Shown in pieces: positions 8,772-16,045 of a DNA stretch of 64,000 nt. Source of the DNA: Prosthecobacter dejongeii. GTDB taxonomy: Bacteria > Verrucomicrobiota > Verrucomicrobiia > Verrucomicrobiales > Verrucomicrobiaceae. Location: assembly GCF_014203045.1 (NCBI RefSeq), contig NZ_JACHIF010000004.1, forward strand, positions 352,943 through 416,942, written 5' to 3'. Numbering within the stretch: the first letter of the stretch is position 1; each line of letters starts with the position of its first letter. Both the position numbers and the translations under genes were made by a program. The notes below the pieces were generated by a model. It did not search any database. It was not told the origin of the DNA and saw only the letters and a list, made by a program, of their open reading frames with translations.

Positions 8772-10301
8772 TTGAATTCATCACCCTTCTCCCTCGATAC
8801 AAAGTTCCTTCCCGAAGATGCTGCGGAGGACAAGATTGATTTAGACTTGGGGACGTGGCGTGTGTTTGGCCTGACTCCCGGCGATGAGATCGTTGATGAG
8901 TTCAAGAGCCATCTTTCTTCGCCACCGGATGACAAAGAGAAGACGGGCTACATGGATGATTTCGCATGGGATTCCGACATTGTTCCCGGCGGCCAGCCGT
9001 TGTATGGAGCGTTCCTTTGCCGTCTTTCGGGGAAAGACGACCGGAAATTCTGGATTCGGAAACAGGCTTTAATCCATCCCACGGATTCACGCCGTATCGA
9101 GCCGCCCCTTTGCTCCGGCTGCTGCCGCTTTCGTCTGGACAGTCAACTGCCCATCACTGGGGACTTCATTCACACGGCCAAGCTCTACCTCTCCCTGAAT
9201 CTGCAACGCTTCATCAGGCATCAGCCACCGCAGGACAACCCCAAAAAGCCGCACACTCCGCGCCTTCAAAGACGAAAGGGCAAACGCTGTGTTCATGGAG
9301 ATGAACAATCCCTTGATGAGCAGGACAACTGGCTGCCCGACACTCCCGAATGGCGAAAGTATGCCACCAGAGAACACTTCCCGAAGTATCTGGAGTTGAT
9401 CGGCGATCAAATGGGCAAGGAATTGTCCCGTGCCTGCAACGTCATTGAAAAGAGCGTGCTTCAAATCGACCCGGAAGCCGATTGGCCGCAAATGGGCTGG
9501 GAGCGGGAAGACTCATACAGCCTTAGCCAGGTGGAAACGCTCTGGGAGTTCCCCGCAGACAATCCCATCACTACCGTCTGGGAGCTTGGAACGAAGCTCA
9601 TGCACCTTTCCAAGACCGGAGGGAAAGTAGCCATGCACAAAATGCAGGCCAAAGAGGCCGGGCACATCTACAACTCCCCCTGTTTCAGCATCCCGATAGC
9701 CAAAAATGTGCGCTTGAAGCTGTATGCGAAAACCAATCGGCGGATTCGATTCGAGATTGTGCATTCCGAACTCTGGAATCAGCGGGCCGCGCTTCTCAAA
9801 GAGGCCGGATTGAACCCGGAAGCAGGCGGGCGCTCTTGGGACGATGTTCCGCATCTGCTCAAAGCACTCCGGCAACGGGCGGCGAAGCACATGAACAACG
9901 TCATGGAGCATTTGCAAACCGTGCAAACTCCCGAATTGAAGCCCAAGACGCTCTTGGAACTGATTACCGCCGTCTTTGAGGCCATTCCTCCCACGATCTT
10001 TAAGCAGACACGCATGGATCGAATTCAAACCATGCTCATCTGGCTTTGCTTTCACAAAGGCTACCGGGGCGGCATCAAGAAGGGGCCGTATTCCGATGCT
10101 CTCAAGACACTGGCGGAGCGCGGGATCATTAAGTTTGACCACAAACGGAAGTTTTATGTGCTCACCAATGCCTACAGAGACGCCGCAGCGGCCCTTTCCT
10201 CGATAGCAGGTGATCCTCTTTTAGCCTTGATGGGCATTGACCTATCCGAATTCGTCCTGCAACCCACCAGCCTCTCGCCTCCCGTCCGTGTCCGTGAGTG
10301 A
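8772..10301 (+). CDS. Possible replication initiator of element 1 (weak assignment)
   Basis: 509 residues from a TTG codon; no better start is visible. I recognise no family with certainty. What can be seen: an acidic N-terminal 70 residues; a Cys pair (CSGCC, about residue 115); a central block (VRLKLYAKTNRRIRFEIVH, then LWNQRAALLKEAGLN) reminiscent of plasmid and phage replication initiators, where a KxYxKxxxxxRxEV strand is typical; and a C-terminal winged-helix-like end (GPYSDALKTLAERGIIKF, then HKRKFYVLT). Bracketing by inverted repeats, and the absence of any other replication gene in element 1, support a replication role. It could equally be a regulator. Confidence 0.4.
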   Translation: MNSSPFSLDTKFLPEDAAEDKIDLDLGTWRVFGLTPGDEIVDEFKSHLSSPPDDKEKTGYMDDFAWDSDIVPGGQPLYGAFLCRLSGKDDRKFWIRKQALIHPTDSRRIEPPLCSGCCRFRLDSQLPITGDFIHTAKLYLSLNLQRFIRHQPPQDNPKKPHTPRLQRRKGKRCVHGDEQSLDEQDNWLPDTPEWRKYATREHFPKYLELIGDQMGKELSRACNVIEKSVLQIDPEADWPQMGWEREDSYSLSQVETLWEFPADNPITTVWELGTKLMHLSKTGGKVAMHKMQAKEAGHIYNSPCFSIPIAKNVRLKLYAKTNRRIRFEIVHSELWNQRAALLKEAGLNPEAGGRSWDDVPHLLKALRQRAAKHMNNVMEHLQTVQTPELKPKTLLELITAVFEAIPPTIFKQTRMDRIQTMLIWLCFHKGYRGGIKKGPYSDALKTLAERGIIKFDHKRKFYVLTNAYRDAAAALSSIAGDPLLALMGIDLSEFVLQPTSLSPPVRVRE

Positions 10302-10329
10302 CATTCCCCGGCCTTAGCTCTGCCGCCAA

Positions 10330-10348
10330 GGCTCGCACATGTGTTCAA
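10330..10348 (-). repeat. Inverted repeat arm, right of possible replication gene
   Basis: GGCTCGCACATGTGTTCAA, the exact reverse complement of 8680-8698, 29 bp after the stop codon of the 8772-10301 gene. A shorter copy of the core (TGTGTTCAAA) follows at 10373. Confidence 0.9.
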
Positions 10349-10481
10349 CTTGGCCGTCTCCGCTTCTGAAAGTGTGTTCAAACAATCGTTGCCCGCTTTT
10401 TGCCCCGAAATCGCCCGGTTTTCCGTGGGAAGGGCTAATCTGAATGTGTGTTCTCGAAATCACTATTTTATTAAGGCCTAC

Positions 10482-10516
10482 AGCGCGAGGCTGTTGCTTC
10501 TGGCAAGAATCGCGCT
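10482..10516 (-). terminator. Probable terminator of the GH16 gene
   Basis: A 7-bp stem (AGCGCGA/TCGCGCT) begins immediately after the stop codon of the GH16 gene on the minus strand and encloses a 21-nt loop. No strong T-run follows. Confidence 0.4.
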
Positions 10517-11404
10517 CTAGGACTTGCGCTCCCACACACGCACATAGTCCACTTCCATTGATGTGGGAAAACCCTTCTCCGTTGCTGCCAGTGGTTGGGG
10601 TTTCATCTCTTGCCCCACCCAACCGATGTGCGGATACCTTAGTCCAAGGGAGAGAGTGAGGTTCATCGGCAGGTGCCAGTATTGGTTGGGCTTCCGGGCA
10701 ACTTCCTTGCCATCGATATACCAGATGATGTTTTCAGGGGTGACATCGCAGCCATAGACGTGAAAATCCTCACGCGGGTCCCAAGGAGCCGTCCAAGCAT
10801 TCTTACAGAGCGCAGGGTCCGTTCCCGGCCTGACCCAGCGGACCTTCCCGTCTTTGTCTGCAAGTCGCAGATGAAGATTCATGTCGATCTGATTCACGGA
10901 GTCGCGCACCTTGGTTTCGCGATTGAGTTCGTTCATTTGCAGTTCGACGAAATCGATCTCGCAATAGCGCACCTCGCCTGTTGAGGTCTTGCCATCGCTG
11001 TAAATCCAGAACGCGGGACAGGCCCCAGGGAAGAGGCTACAACCTTTGATTCGCGCCTCGTAATAGCCGTAGGTGCGTTTCAGCTTCGAGCGGAAGATGC
11101 CCGACTTGTAAGACAGCGATAGACCGTTCTTCCGTGTATGCGGTTCATAGGTCATGCTCAGCACTAGCTTGCCGTCCTTCTGAACCGCGTTCTTCTCATC
11201 CCATGTCCAGGGTCCCCAACTCGCAATATTTGTTGTCCACTTCTTAGGATCGACTGCCGCGCCATCGAATTCATCTGAGAACGCGGGCTTCTGCTCCCAC
11301 AAACCGGTTTGGCCCAATGGTTTCACAAGATTGGGTTGAGATGGGTCTGCATGAGCGTTCGCGAACAGCAGGAGTGTTGTGAGTGCGCAGAGAATAGTTT
11401 TCAT
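10517..11404 (-). CDS. Secreted glycoside hydrolase family 16 enzyme
   Basis: 295 residues from the ATG at 11404, which gives a clean signal peptide (MKTILCALTTLLLFANAHA, cleavage before DPS); an ATG 57 nt upstream would bury it. The mature protein is a GH16 jelly-roll: FSDEFDG near the start, YGYYEARIKG, PAFWIYSDG, and the catalytic signature EIDFVE (ExDxxE, nucleophile and acid/base Glu), then WYIDGKEV and MEVDYVRVW at the end. GH16 enzymes cleave beta-1,3/1,4-glucans or galactans such as laminarin, agar and carrageenan; the substrate here is not clear. It is probably cargo giving the host polysaccharide use, divergent from the serine recombinase. Confidence 0.9.
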   Translation of the reverse strand: MKTILCALTTLLLFANAHADPSQPNLVKPLGQTGLWEQKPAFSDEFDGAAVDPKKWTTNIASWGPWTWDEKNAVQKDGKLVLSMTYEPHTRKNGLSLSYKSGIFRSKLKRTYGYYEARIKGCSLFPGACPAFWIYSDGKTSTGEVRYCEIDFVELQMNELNRETKVRDSVNQIDMNLHLRLADKDGKVRWVRPGTDPALCKNAWTAPWDPREDFHVYGCDVTPENIIWYIDGKEVARKPNQYWHLPMNLTLSLGLRYPHIGWVGQEMKPQPLAATEKGFPTSMEVDYVRVWERKS

Positions 11405-11500
11405 AGATGAAAAGAATGGACACCATTCAATTAAAGCCATCAACCGCTTCGCACATGGCATTTCGTCTTCGACACATTCAAAAATAACACTTTCCTTTTG

Positions 11501-11534
11501 TGTTCACACATATACGAGCATATATGTGTGAACA
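11501..11534. promoter_or_regulatory. 34-bp palindrome at the serine recombinase start
   Basis: Perfect 14-bp arms TGTTCACACATATA (11501-11514) and TATATGTGTGAACA (11521-11534) flank the spacer CGAGCA. The last base of the right arm is the A of the recombinase ATG. It is either an operator for self-repression or the recombinase's own crossover site. The arms share TGTTCA/TGAACA with the TTTGAACACA motif found elsewhere in the element. Confidence 0.75.
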
Positions 11535-12184
11535 TGGATGGCAAATTTGTAGCTTATTACCGCGTTTCGACAGCGAAACAGGGCCAGAGCGGCCTTGGAC
11601 TAGAAGCCCAAAAGGCAGCCGTTGAAAGCTACCTGAACGGCGGCAAGTGGAACCTCGTTGGCGAGTTCGTGGAAGTGGAGAGCGGCAAGCGCAAGAACCG
11701 CCCGCAGCTAAACGCCGCCCTCGCTCTATGCAAGAAGCAGAAAGCAACGCTCATCATTGCCAAGCTGGACAGACTGGCCCGCAATCTCCACTTCATTTCC
11801 GGCCTGATGGAGTCCCGGATTGAGTTCTTGGCAGTGGACAACCCGACCGCTAACCGCCTCACGGTGCAAATTCTCGCCGCCGTCGCAGAAGAGGAAGCAC
11901 GTGCCATCTCCTCCCGCACCAAAGCCGCTCTCGCCAGTGCCAAGGCAAGAGGCGTGGTCTTGGGCAAACACGGTGCGAAGCTGGGCAAGGCCAATCACGA
12001 GCAAGCTGTGAAGACAGCACACAACTTGGAGGCCACGATTGAAGCCCTCAAATCCGAAGGCATCACCGCCGTTCGTGAAGTTGCCACTGCGTTGAATGCT
12101 CGTGGCATTGCCACCCCGCAAGGCAAGCAATGGCACAGCACATCAGTTCACCGCCTTTTGAAGCGTCTCGACAATGCCACCTAA
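11534..12184 (+). CDS. Serine recombinase (resolvase/invertase type)
   Basis: 216 residues from the ATG at 11534; an upstream TTG would read through the palindrome. The N-terminal catalytic domain has Ser12 in YYRVST, LDRLARN (about 76-82) and the E-helix motif with RAISSRTKAALASAKARG. The C-terminal part (about 160-216: ALKSEGITAVREVATALNARG and the following SVHRLLKR) is a helix-turn-helix DNA-binding region. Its length is typical of small resolvases. It could resolve replicated dimers of the element or invert a segment; the palindrome over its start is a candidate binding site. Confidence 0.92.
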   Translation: MDGKFVAYYRVSTAKQGQSGLGLEAQKAAVESYLNGGKWNLVGEFVEVESGKRKNRPQLNAALALCKKQKATLIIAKLDRLARNLHFISGLMESRIEFLAVDNPTANRLTVQILAAVAEEEARAISSRTKAALASAKARGVVLGKHGAKLGKANHEQAVKTAHNLEATIEALKSEGITAVREVATALNARGIATPQGKQWHSTSVHRLLKRLDNAT

Positions 12185-12196
12185 AAAGCCTTCCTT

Positions 12197-12212
12197 TCGC
12201 ACATGTGTTCAA
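12197..12212 (-). repeat. Third copy of the 16-19-bp element motif
   Basis: TCGCACATGTGTTCAA begins 12 bp after the serine recombinase stop codon, in the same orientation as the 10330-10348 arm. Confidence 0.85.
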
Positions 12213-12393
12213 GCCCCCTTGTTGCAACCGGTGCTCACTTGCCGGGAAGCCTGATCTGCCACTAGTCAGAGCGTCCTTTTTTGCGGCGCATACATGCTTT
12301 GAATCGAGGGGGGCACCGTGCTATCCTCTCCGTGCCTTGGTTTGGCTTTGCGTATGGTAGTTCCGGGCATTGAACATCGCCTGATGCCCCACC

Positions 12394-12999
12394 ATGCCCA
12401 AGCCCGTTTACATTCCCAAGAATCCTGCCAAAAAGCCCGGCAGACCCACGCTTTTGAACCCCACTAGGCAAGCCGCGCTTCTGGAGGCGATTGAACAGGG
12501 AATGCCGCTCAAACAAGCTGCCGCAGTCGCGGGCATGTCATACGACACGCTCAATCATTGGCAAAAGCGGGGAGAGAATGAAAGTGCCCCGCCTGAATAT
12601 TGCCAGTTTTACCAGCAACTTCGGCAATCTCAAGCCGTCGCCATGCAGGTGCATGTTTCATCCATCTGTGACGCGGCAAAGCGCGACTGGCGGGCCGCAG
12701 CATGGATGCTGGAACGACGGTTCCCGGAAGACTTCGCCAGACAGCAACACCATGAACATGCCGTGTCAGATGCGAAGCCTTGGATGCCTGACCCCGACGT
12801 AACGCCTGAGGTTTTGATTCGGATGAAGAGACAGCGGGGGATTGCCGAACTGCTCAAGAAGCTGGGCAGCATCATTCTGGAAAAGAAGCGCCAGCGGGAA
12901 GAAGATGCCAAGGCCGAAAGAGAAGCCGTTACGCTGCAAACGCCGCTCGTTTTGAACACAAAGCAGACGAAGCCCAAGCGTGCTCCCTTGCGCGAGTGA
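12394..12999 (+). CDS. Small terminase-like helix-turn-helix protein
   Basis: 201 residues. The N-terminal region (GRPTLLNPTRQAALLEAIEQ, then GMPLKQAAAVAGMSYDTLNHW) is a helix-turn-helix of the type found in phage small terminase subunits. It is followed by the characteristic WRAAAWMLERRFPEDF motif of that protein group (about residues 96-111). The C-terminal third is charged and coiled (LEKKRQREEDAKAEREA). In phages this subunit recognises the packaging site and recruits the large subunit. No large terminase is encoded in element 1, so it could redirect another phage's packaging, or simply be a DNA-binding regulator. Confidence 0.65.
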   Translation: MPKPVYIPKNPAKKPGRPTLLNPTRQAALLEAIEQGMPLKQAAAVAGMSYDTLNHWQKRGENESAPPEYCQFYQQLRQSQAVAMQVHVSSICDAAKRDWRAAAWMLERRFPEDFARQQHHEHAVSDAKPWMPDPDVTPEVLIRMKRQRGIAELLKKLGSIILEKKRQREEDAKAEREAVTLQTPLVLNTKQTKPKRAPLRE

Positions 13000-13109
13000 G
13001 TGAGCAAGTCACAAAACGGTTGCAGTGTCACACCGAAGCGGCACACTGATTCACGATGTCACGGGCCTAAGCCCTTGATTTCCAAGGAAAAGACGGCGTT
13101 TGGGTATTC
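13000..13109. other. Right-end non-coding region of element 1
   Basis: Short stretch between the TerS-like gene and the attachment core; no open frame of note. Its last bases, TTTGGGTATTC, differ from the tRNA T-arm sequence seen at the other two cores, so this is element 1 sequence and not a tRNA copy. Confidence 0.6.
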
Positions 13110-13127
13110 TCCCACCCTCTCCGCCAC
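13110..13127 (+). other. Middle attachment core (junction of elements 1 and 2)
   Basis: TCCCACCCTCTCCGCCAC, identical to the 3' end of tRNA-Ser. The left flank belongs to element 1 and the right flank (TGCGAAAAGCG) to element 2. This is the hybrid site expected when two elements with the same core integrate side by side. Confidence 0.9.
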
Positions 13128-13137
13128 TGCGAAAAGC

Positions 13138-13175
13138 GCCCCGAGCCTTGTAAAATATGGCCTCGGGGCTTTTTT
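13138..13175 (+). terminator. Rho-independent terminator at the prophage left end
   Basis: An 8-bp stem GCCCCGAG/CTCGGGGC is followed directly by six T's. It insulates the integrase from transcription coming from element 1 or from the tRNA. Confidence 0.8.
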
Positions 13176-13201
13176 GTGGGGTTGAGGGGATTTTTGCTGA
13201 A

Positions 13202-13234
13202 TCATGCCTTTTTAGGCCTTTTCATGCCTTTTTA
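13202..13234 (+). repeat. Possible integrase arm sites (TCATGCCTTTTTA x2)
   Basis: Two exact 13-bp direct repeats 20 bp apart (13202-13214 and 13222-13234) lie between the attachment core and the integrase start, followed by two GGTGTA motifs 10 bp apart. TGGTGTAAA also occurs near the right end (about 52263). Position and spacing fit arm-type binding sites of a tyrosine integrase. Confidence 0.45.
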
Positions 13235-13255
13235 CTGGTGTAAAGTGGTGTAGAA

Positions 13256-14515
13256 TTGAAGCGGAAAAAAGCCATCACGGAGAATGAGAAGGGCATCATC
13301 GCGGTCACCTTTGGGACGGCGGTCGCTCAAGTATTCCAGCGGGGGAATGGCTATTGGAAGGTGAATTGGAGGGAGGCGGGCAAGAGTAAGTCCACCACAA
13401 AGGCGAAAAGAGAGAAGGCCATCGAGTTCGCGGAGTTGAAAGTTCGGGCGCTGGATGCGGGGCAGGGGGGCATGATGATGACCACGGCGGACCATGCGCT
13501 CTTAACCCGACTTAAGGCCGTGAGTGGGGATCGCTCGCCTTTTGCGGTGCTGGATGAGTTGGAGTCTGCGGCCCAGAAATACGGGGGCTGGCAGTTCTTC
13601 AGCCGGGCGGTCTCTCATTATGAGGCCTCAGGCCTGGCAAAGGTTGAGCTGGTCACGGTCCAGAAAGGATTTGATCGGCTGATTGATAGCTACGGGAAGC
13701 GAGATCCTGAGACAGTGGAAACGCTGGAGAAGGAAATTGGCCTCTTCTGCAAGACTTACGGAGATCTGCTGATCTGCGATCTCACGGAAGAATTCGTCGA
13801 GCGCTGGGTGAATCGCCGGAAATTGAATGGCGAGGTAGCAGCTCCTCGAACGCACAACAATCGGCTCGATTGTTGGCGTACTTTTTTGAATAAGGCCCGA
13901 AAATGGAATTACTGGCCCCAGGGAGAGAAACACCCAGGAGAGACGCTGGAGCGAGAGCGTGTGGCTCAGGGGATACCTGAGATTTTCACGGTCGAGCAGG
14001 CCACGGCGCTTTTGAAGTTGGTCCAGAAAGAAGAACCGAAGGCGCTGAACTACTTTGTCACGGCATGCTGGTTGGGTCCTAGACCAAAGGAGATCCTTCG
14101 AATGACCCCTGAGATGTGGGACTGGGAGCGTGGCTACGTGGGCCTTTCAGCGAAGGTGGCCAATAAGGTTCTGCGCCAGCGGTTTGTACCCATTCCTGAC
14201 AACGTGAGGAAGATCCTGGGCGGGAAGATTGAGGATCCTCGGGACAAGGTCTTTTACGGCAAACGTGTTCGAGGGGCGCTCTGCACCACCAAAGCAGGCG
14301 ATGAGATTTCAGCGCTCGCTAGAAAGCATGGCATTGTCGAGAACTGGCCTGCTGATGTGATGAGGCACAGCTATATTTCCTACCGGCTGGCCCAGGGGCA
14401 TAGCCGCAGCCAAGTGGCGGAATGGTGCGGGAACAGCGAGGCGGAGATCCGTCAGTCGTATCGGCGTCCTCTGATGAAAGAGGAGGGCGATAAGTGGTTT
14501 CAGATCGGGCTTTAA
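13256..14515 (+). CDS. Tyrosine recombinase (integrase) of prophage
   Basis: 419 residues from a TTG codon; a stop codon lies just upstream in frame. An N-terminal arm-binding-like segment (20-65) precedes a core-binding region (about 130-235) and the catalytic domain (240-410). Arg276 (WLGPRPKEI), Arg370-His371 (VMRHSYISYRL) and the nucleophile Tyr402 (IRQSYRRP) are present. The usual His three residues before the second Arg is Asp367, an uncommon substitution. It shares almost no sequence with the element 1 integrase although both use the same tRNA core. Confidence 0.92.
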   Translation: MKRKKAITENEKGIIAVTFGTAVAQVFQRGNGYWKVNWREAGKSKSTTKAKREKAIEFAELKVRALDAGQGGMMMTTADHALLTRLKAVSGDRSPFAVLDELESAAQKYGGWQFFSRAVSHYEASGLAKVELVTVQKGFDRLIDSYGKRDPETVETLEKEIGLFCKTYGDLLICDLTEEFVERWVNRRKLNGEVAAPRTHNNRLDCWRTFLNKARKWNYWPQGEKHPGETLERERVAQGIPEIFTVEQATALLKLVQKEEPKALNYFVTACWLGPRPKEILRMTPEMWDWERGYVGLSAKVANKVLRQRFVPIPDNVRKILGGKIEDPRDKVFYGKRVRGALCTTKAGDEISALARKHGIVENWPADVMRHSYISYRLAQGHSRSQVAEWCGNSEAEIRQSYRRPLMKEEGDKWFQIGL

Positions 14516-14578
14516 TTCGCATTAACATTGAAGAAATTAATATTGGCCTTTTCTGCTAAATAAGTCTATGACTTAAGT

Positions 14579-14842
14579 ATGAAAAAAGAAGAATTCGATA
14601 AGTTGAAGGGTCTACCTGCAGCCAATGAAAGCCAACTGATTTTAGGTAGTCGAGTGGCAGGGACTGGCAAGCTTGAATTCCTTGATTGGGATGACCTCAA
14701 GGAATCGGGTAAGCTTAAATTTACTCCTACAGCTCCTCTCAATGTTAGGCTGGAGGGGAAAGGGGAAGTAACCTACTTTCAACATCGAATTGAATTTAAA
14801 GCTGCCACAAAGAGCGGTGAAGCCTACTATCTGTTGACCTAG
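14579..14842 (+). CDS. Small protein of unknown function
   Basis: 87 residues with a clear ATG and charged N-terminus (MKKEEFDKLKGLPAANESQ). Predicted beta-rich (KLKFTPTAPLNVRLEGKGEV, then FQHRIEFKAATKSGEAYYLL). I recognise no family. It stands alone after the integrase, so it may be an accessory lysogeny gene. Confidence 0.5.
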   Translation: MKKEEFDKLKGLPAANESQLILGSRVAGTGKLEFLDWDDLKESGKLKFTPTAPLNVRLEGKGEVTYFQHRIEFKAATKSGEAYYLLT

Positions 14843-14873
14843 ATTGAATGGGATTATCTCTCTATTAGATAGC

Positions 14874-15050
14874 CTAGCGGCAGACTGAGCATTTACCACC
14901 GGCGTTGCAATGTCCACAGTACTTGCAGTTTTTGCAGGCTCCACAGAGGCCGCTGGGGTTGCAGTAGGCGCAATCGGGACGGGCGGCGGGGAGTGAGAGG
15001 GTGATTACCAGGGCTAAGGCAGCAACGGCGACAGCGAGAGCGATTTTCAT
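14874..15050 (-). CDS. Tiny secreted Cys-rich protein
   Basis: 58 residues, convergent with the preceding gene. An N-terminal hydrophobic signal (MKIALAVAVAALALVITLSL, then PAARP) is followed by a 32-residue mature part with nine Cys, arranged mostly as CxxC pairs (CAYC, CGAC, CKYC). It contains Gly, Asn and Lys between the Cys. This could bind a metal or form a disulfide-knotted peptide outside the cell. No homologous family comes to mind. The frame is intact and has a proper start and stop, but its short length leaves doubt. Confidence 0.55.
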   Translation of the reverse strand: MKIALAVAVAALALVITLSLPAARPDCAYCNPSGLCGACKNCKYCGHCNAGGKCSVCR

Positions 15051-15088
15051 ACTTGCATCGTGTACGTTCTACGGGAATTTATTCTTAG

Positions 15089-15526
15089 ATGAATGTTTAT
15101 TGGCTTTCCCGTGATGGCGTTTCCCCGGCCGAGGGGCCTTTTGCTATTGGGCAACTGCAGCGGATGTATGAGGCTGGCCAGGTGAATGCTTTGGCTCAGG
15201 TAAGCAGGACGGGGGAGGATCTCTGGATACCGCTGTCTGAGGAATTAGAGGCCGTGCAAATGCCGACATCATTTTCTCAAATTAAGCACTCCATTCCTCC
15301 AGCGATTGGCCGCGTAAAGTTGGTTAAAAGCAGCGGATGTCCGGCCATACTTTTGTTCTTTGGCGGCGTCATCATGTGCTTCATTTTCTTCCCTGTCGGG
15401 ATTCCGATGATCATCATTGCCTTCATGATTGATTTCGCGAATGGCCATCATGTGTGCAGCGAATGTGGCAACAAAGTGATGAAGACCTCTAGCTTTTGCC
15501 CTGCCTGCAAGGCTGAATTAAAATGA
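15089..15526 (+). CDS. GYF_2 membrane protein with C-terminal zinc ribbon
   Basis: 145 residues. Residues 3-50 (VYWLSRDGVSPAEGPFAIGQL...DLWIPLSE) form a GYF_2 domain. A strongly hydrophobic segment (about 85-113) spans the membrane. The C-terminus CSECGNKVMKTSSFCPAC is a double-CxxC zinc ribbon. GYF_2 plus membrane helix plus ribbon is a known but uncharacterised arrangement. Overlaps the next GYF_2 gene by 4 nt, so the two are translationally coupled. Confidence 0.75.
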   Translation: MNVYWLSRDGVSPAEGPFAIGQLQRMYEAGQVNALAQVSRTGEDLWIPLSEELEAVQMPTSFSQIKHSIPPAIGRVKLVKSSGCPAILLFFGGVIMCFIFFPVGIPMIIIAFMIDFANGHHVCSECGNKVMKTSSFCPACKAELK

Positions 15527-15984
15527 AAAGCTGGTGGTTATGTCGAGATGGCGTAGTGCATGGTCCTTATGACCAGGACACCGTTCATCGATGGCTAAAT
15601 GAGGGTGAGATCTTCGAGGGAGATCAGCTTGCTGAGGTTGGGACAGAAGCTTGGCAAGATGGGAGATCTTGGGCTCTAAAGAATGATGAATCATTTCTCT
15701 TCGAAAATCTGCTGAATGAGATTGTGGATGAGATGCGTGCTAAAAGGGTCTGGCGAGGGATAAATAACGATTCGCCAAGTCCTGATTTCCGGTGGATAAC
15801 GCTCAAGGAATCTATGGCCGTAACAGAATATTTGAACCGAACGCAACCAGGATGGAGCGCTAACGAGAAAGGCGAGGAGCTGTATTTCTGGGAAAGTGAC
15901 GAGATGGCTCTGAAAGTTCGCGTTGCCCTTGCGAAGCTCTTTCCTGAAAAGCTGAAGGCTAAGAGTCGTGTGCGATACCAATAA
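15523..15984 (+). CDS. GYF_2-domain soluble protein
   Basis: 153 residues. Residues 3-50 (SWWLCRDGVVHGPYDQDTVHRW...WQDGRSW) are a GYF_2 domain. The rest is soluble, acidic and Trp-rich, with no known domain. It starts inside the stop codon of the preceding GYF_2 membrane protein, suggesting a stoichiometric pair. A bidirectional terminator follows. Confidence 0.65.
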   Translation: MKSWWLCRDGVVHGPYDQDTVHRWLNEGEIFEGDQLAEVGTEAWQDGRSWALKNDESFLFENLLNEIVDEMRAKRVWRGINNDSPSPDFRWITLKESMAVTEYLNRTQPGWSANEKGEELYFWESDEMALKVRVALAKLFPEKLKAKSRVRYQ

Positions 15985-15986
15985 AA

Positions 15987-16008
15987 AAGCCCGTCTCAAG
16001 ACGGGCTT
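15987..16008. terminator. Bidirectional terminator between convergent genes
   Basis: Perfect 9-bp stem AAGCCCGTC/GACGGGCTT with a TCAA loop. On the minus strand it is followed by a run of T's (the A-run at 15983-15988), which suits the repressor gene ending at 16046; it also lies 3 nt beyond the plus-strand gene. Confidence 0.85.
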
Positions 16009-16045
16009 TGAAAGGGGATAATGTTAGACGATTGGTTAGGCTTTT

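Noticed and set aside
13110-13127. A second tRNA gene
   Set aside because: Only the acceptor-side 3' bases match; there is no anticodon or T-loop, so it is an attachment core.
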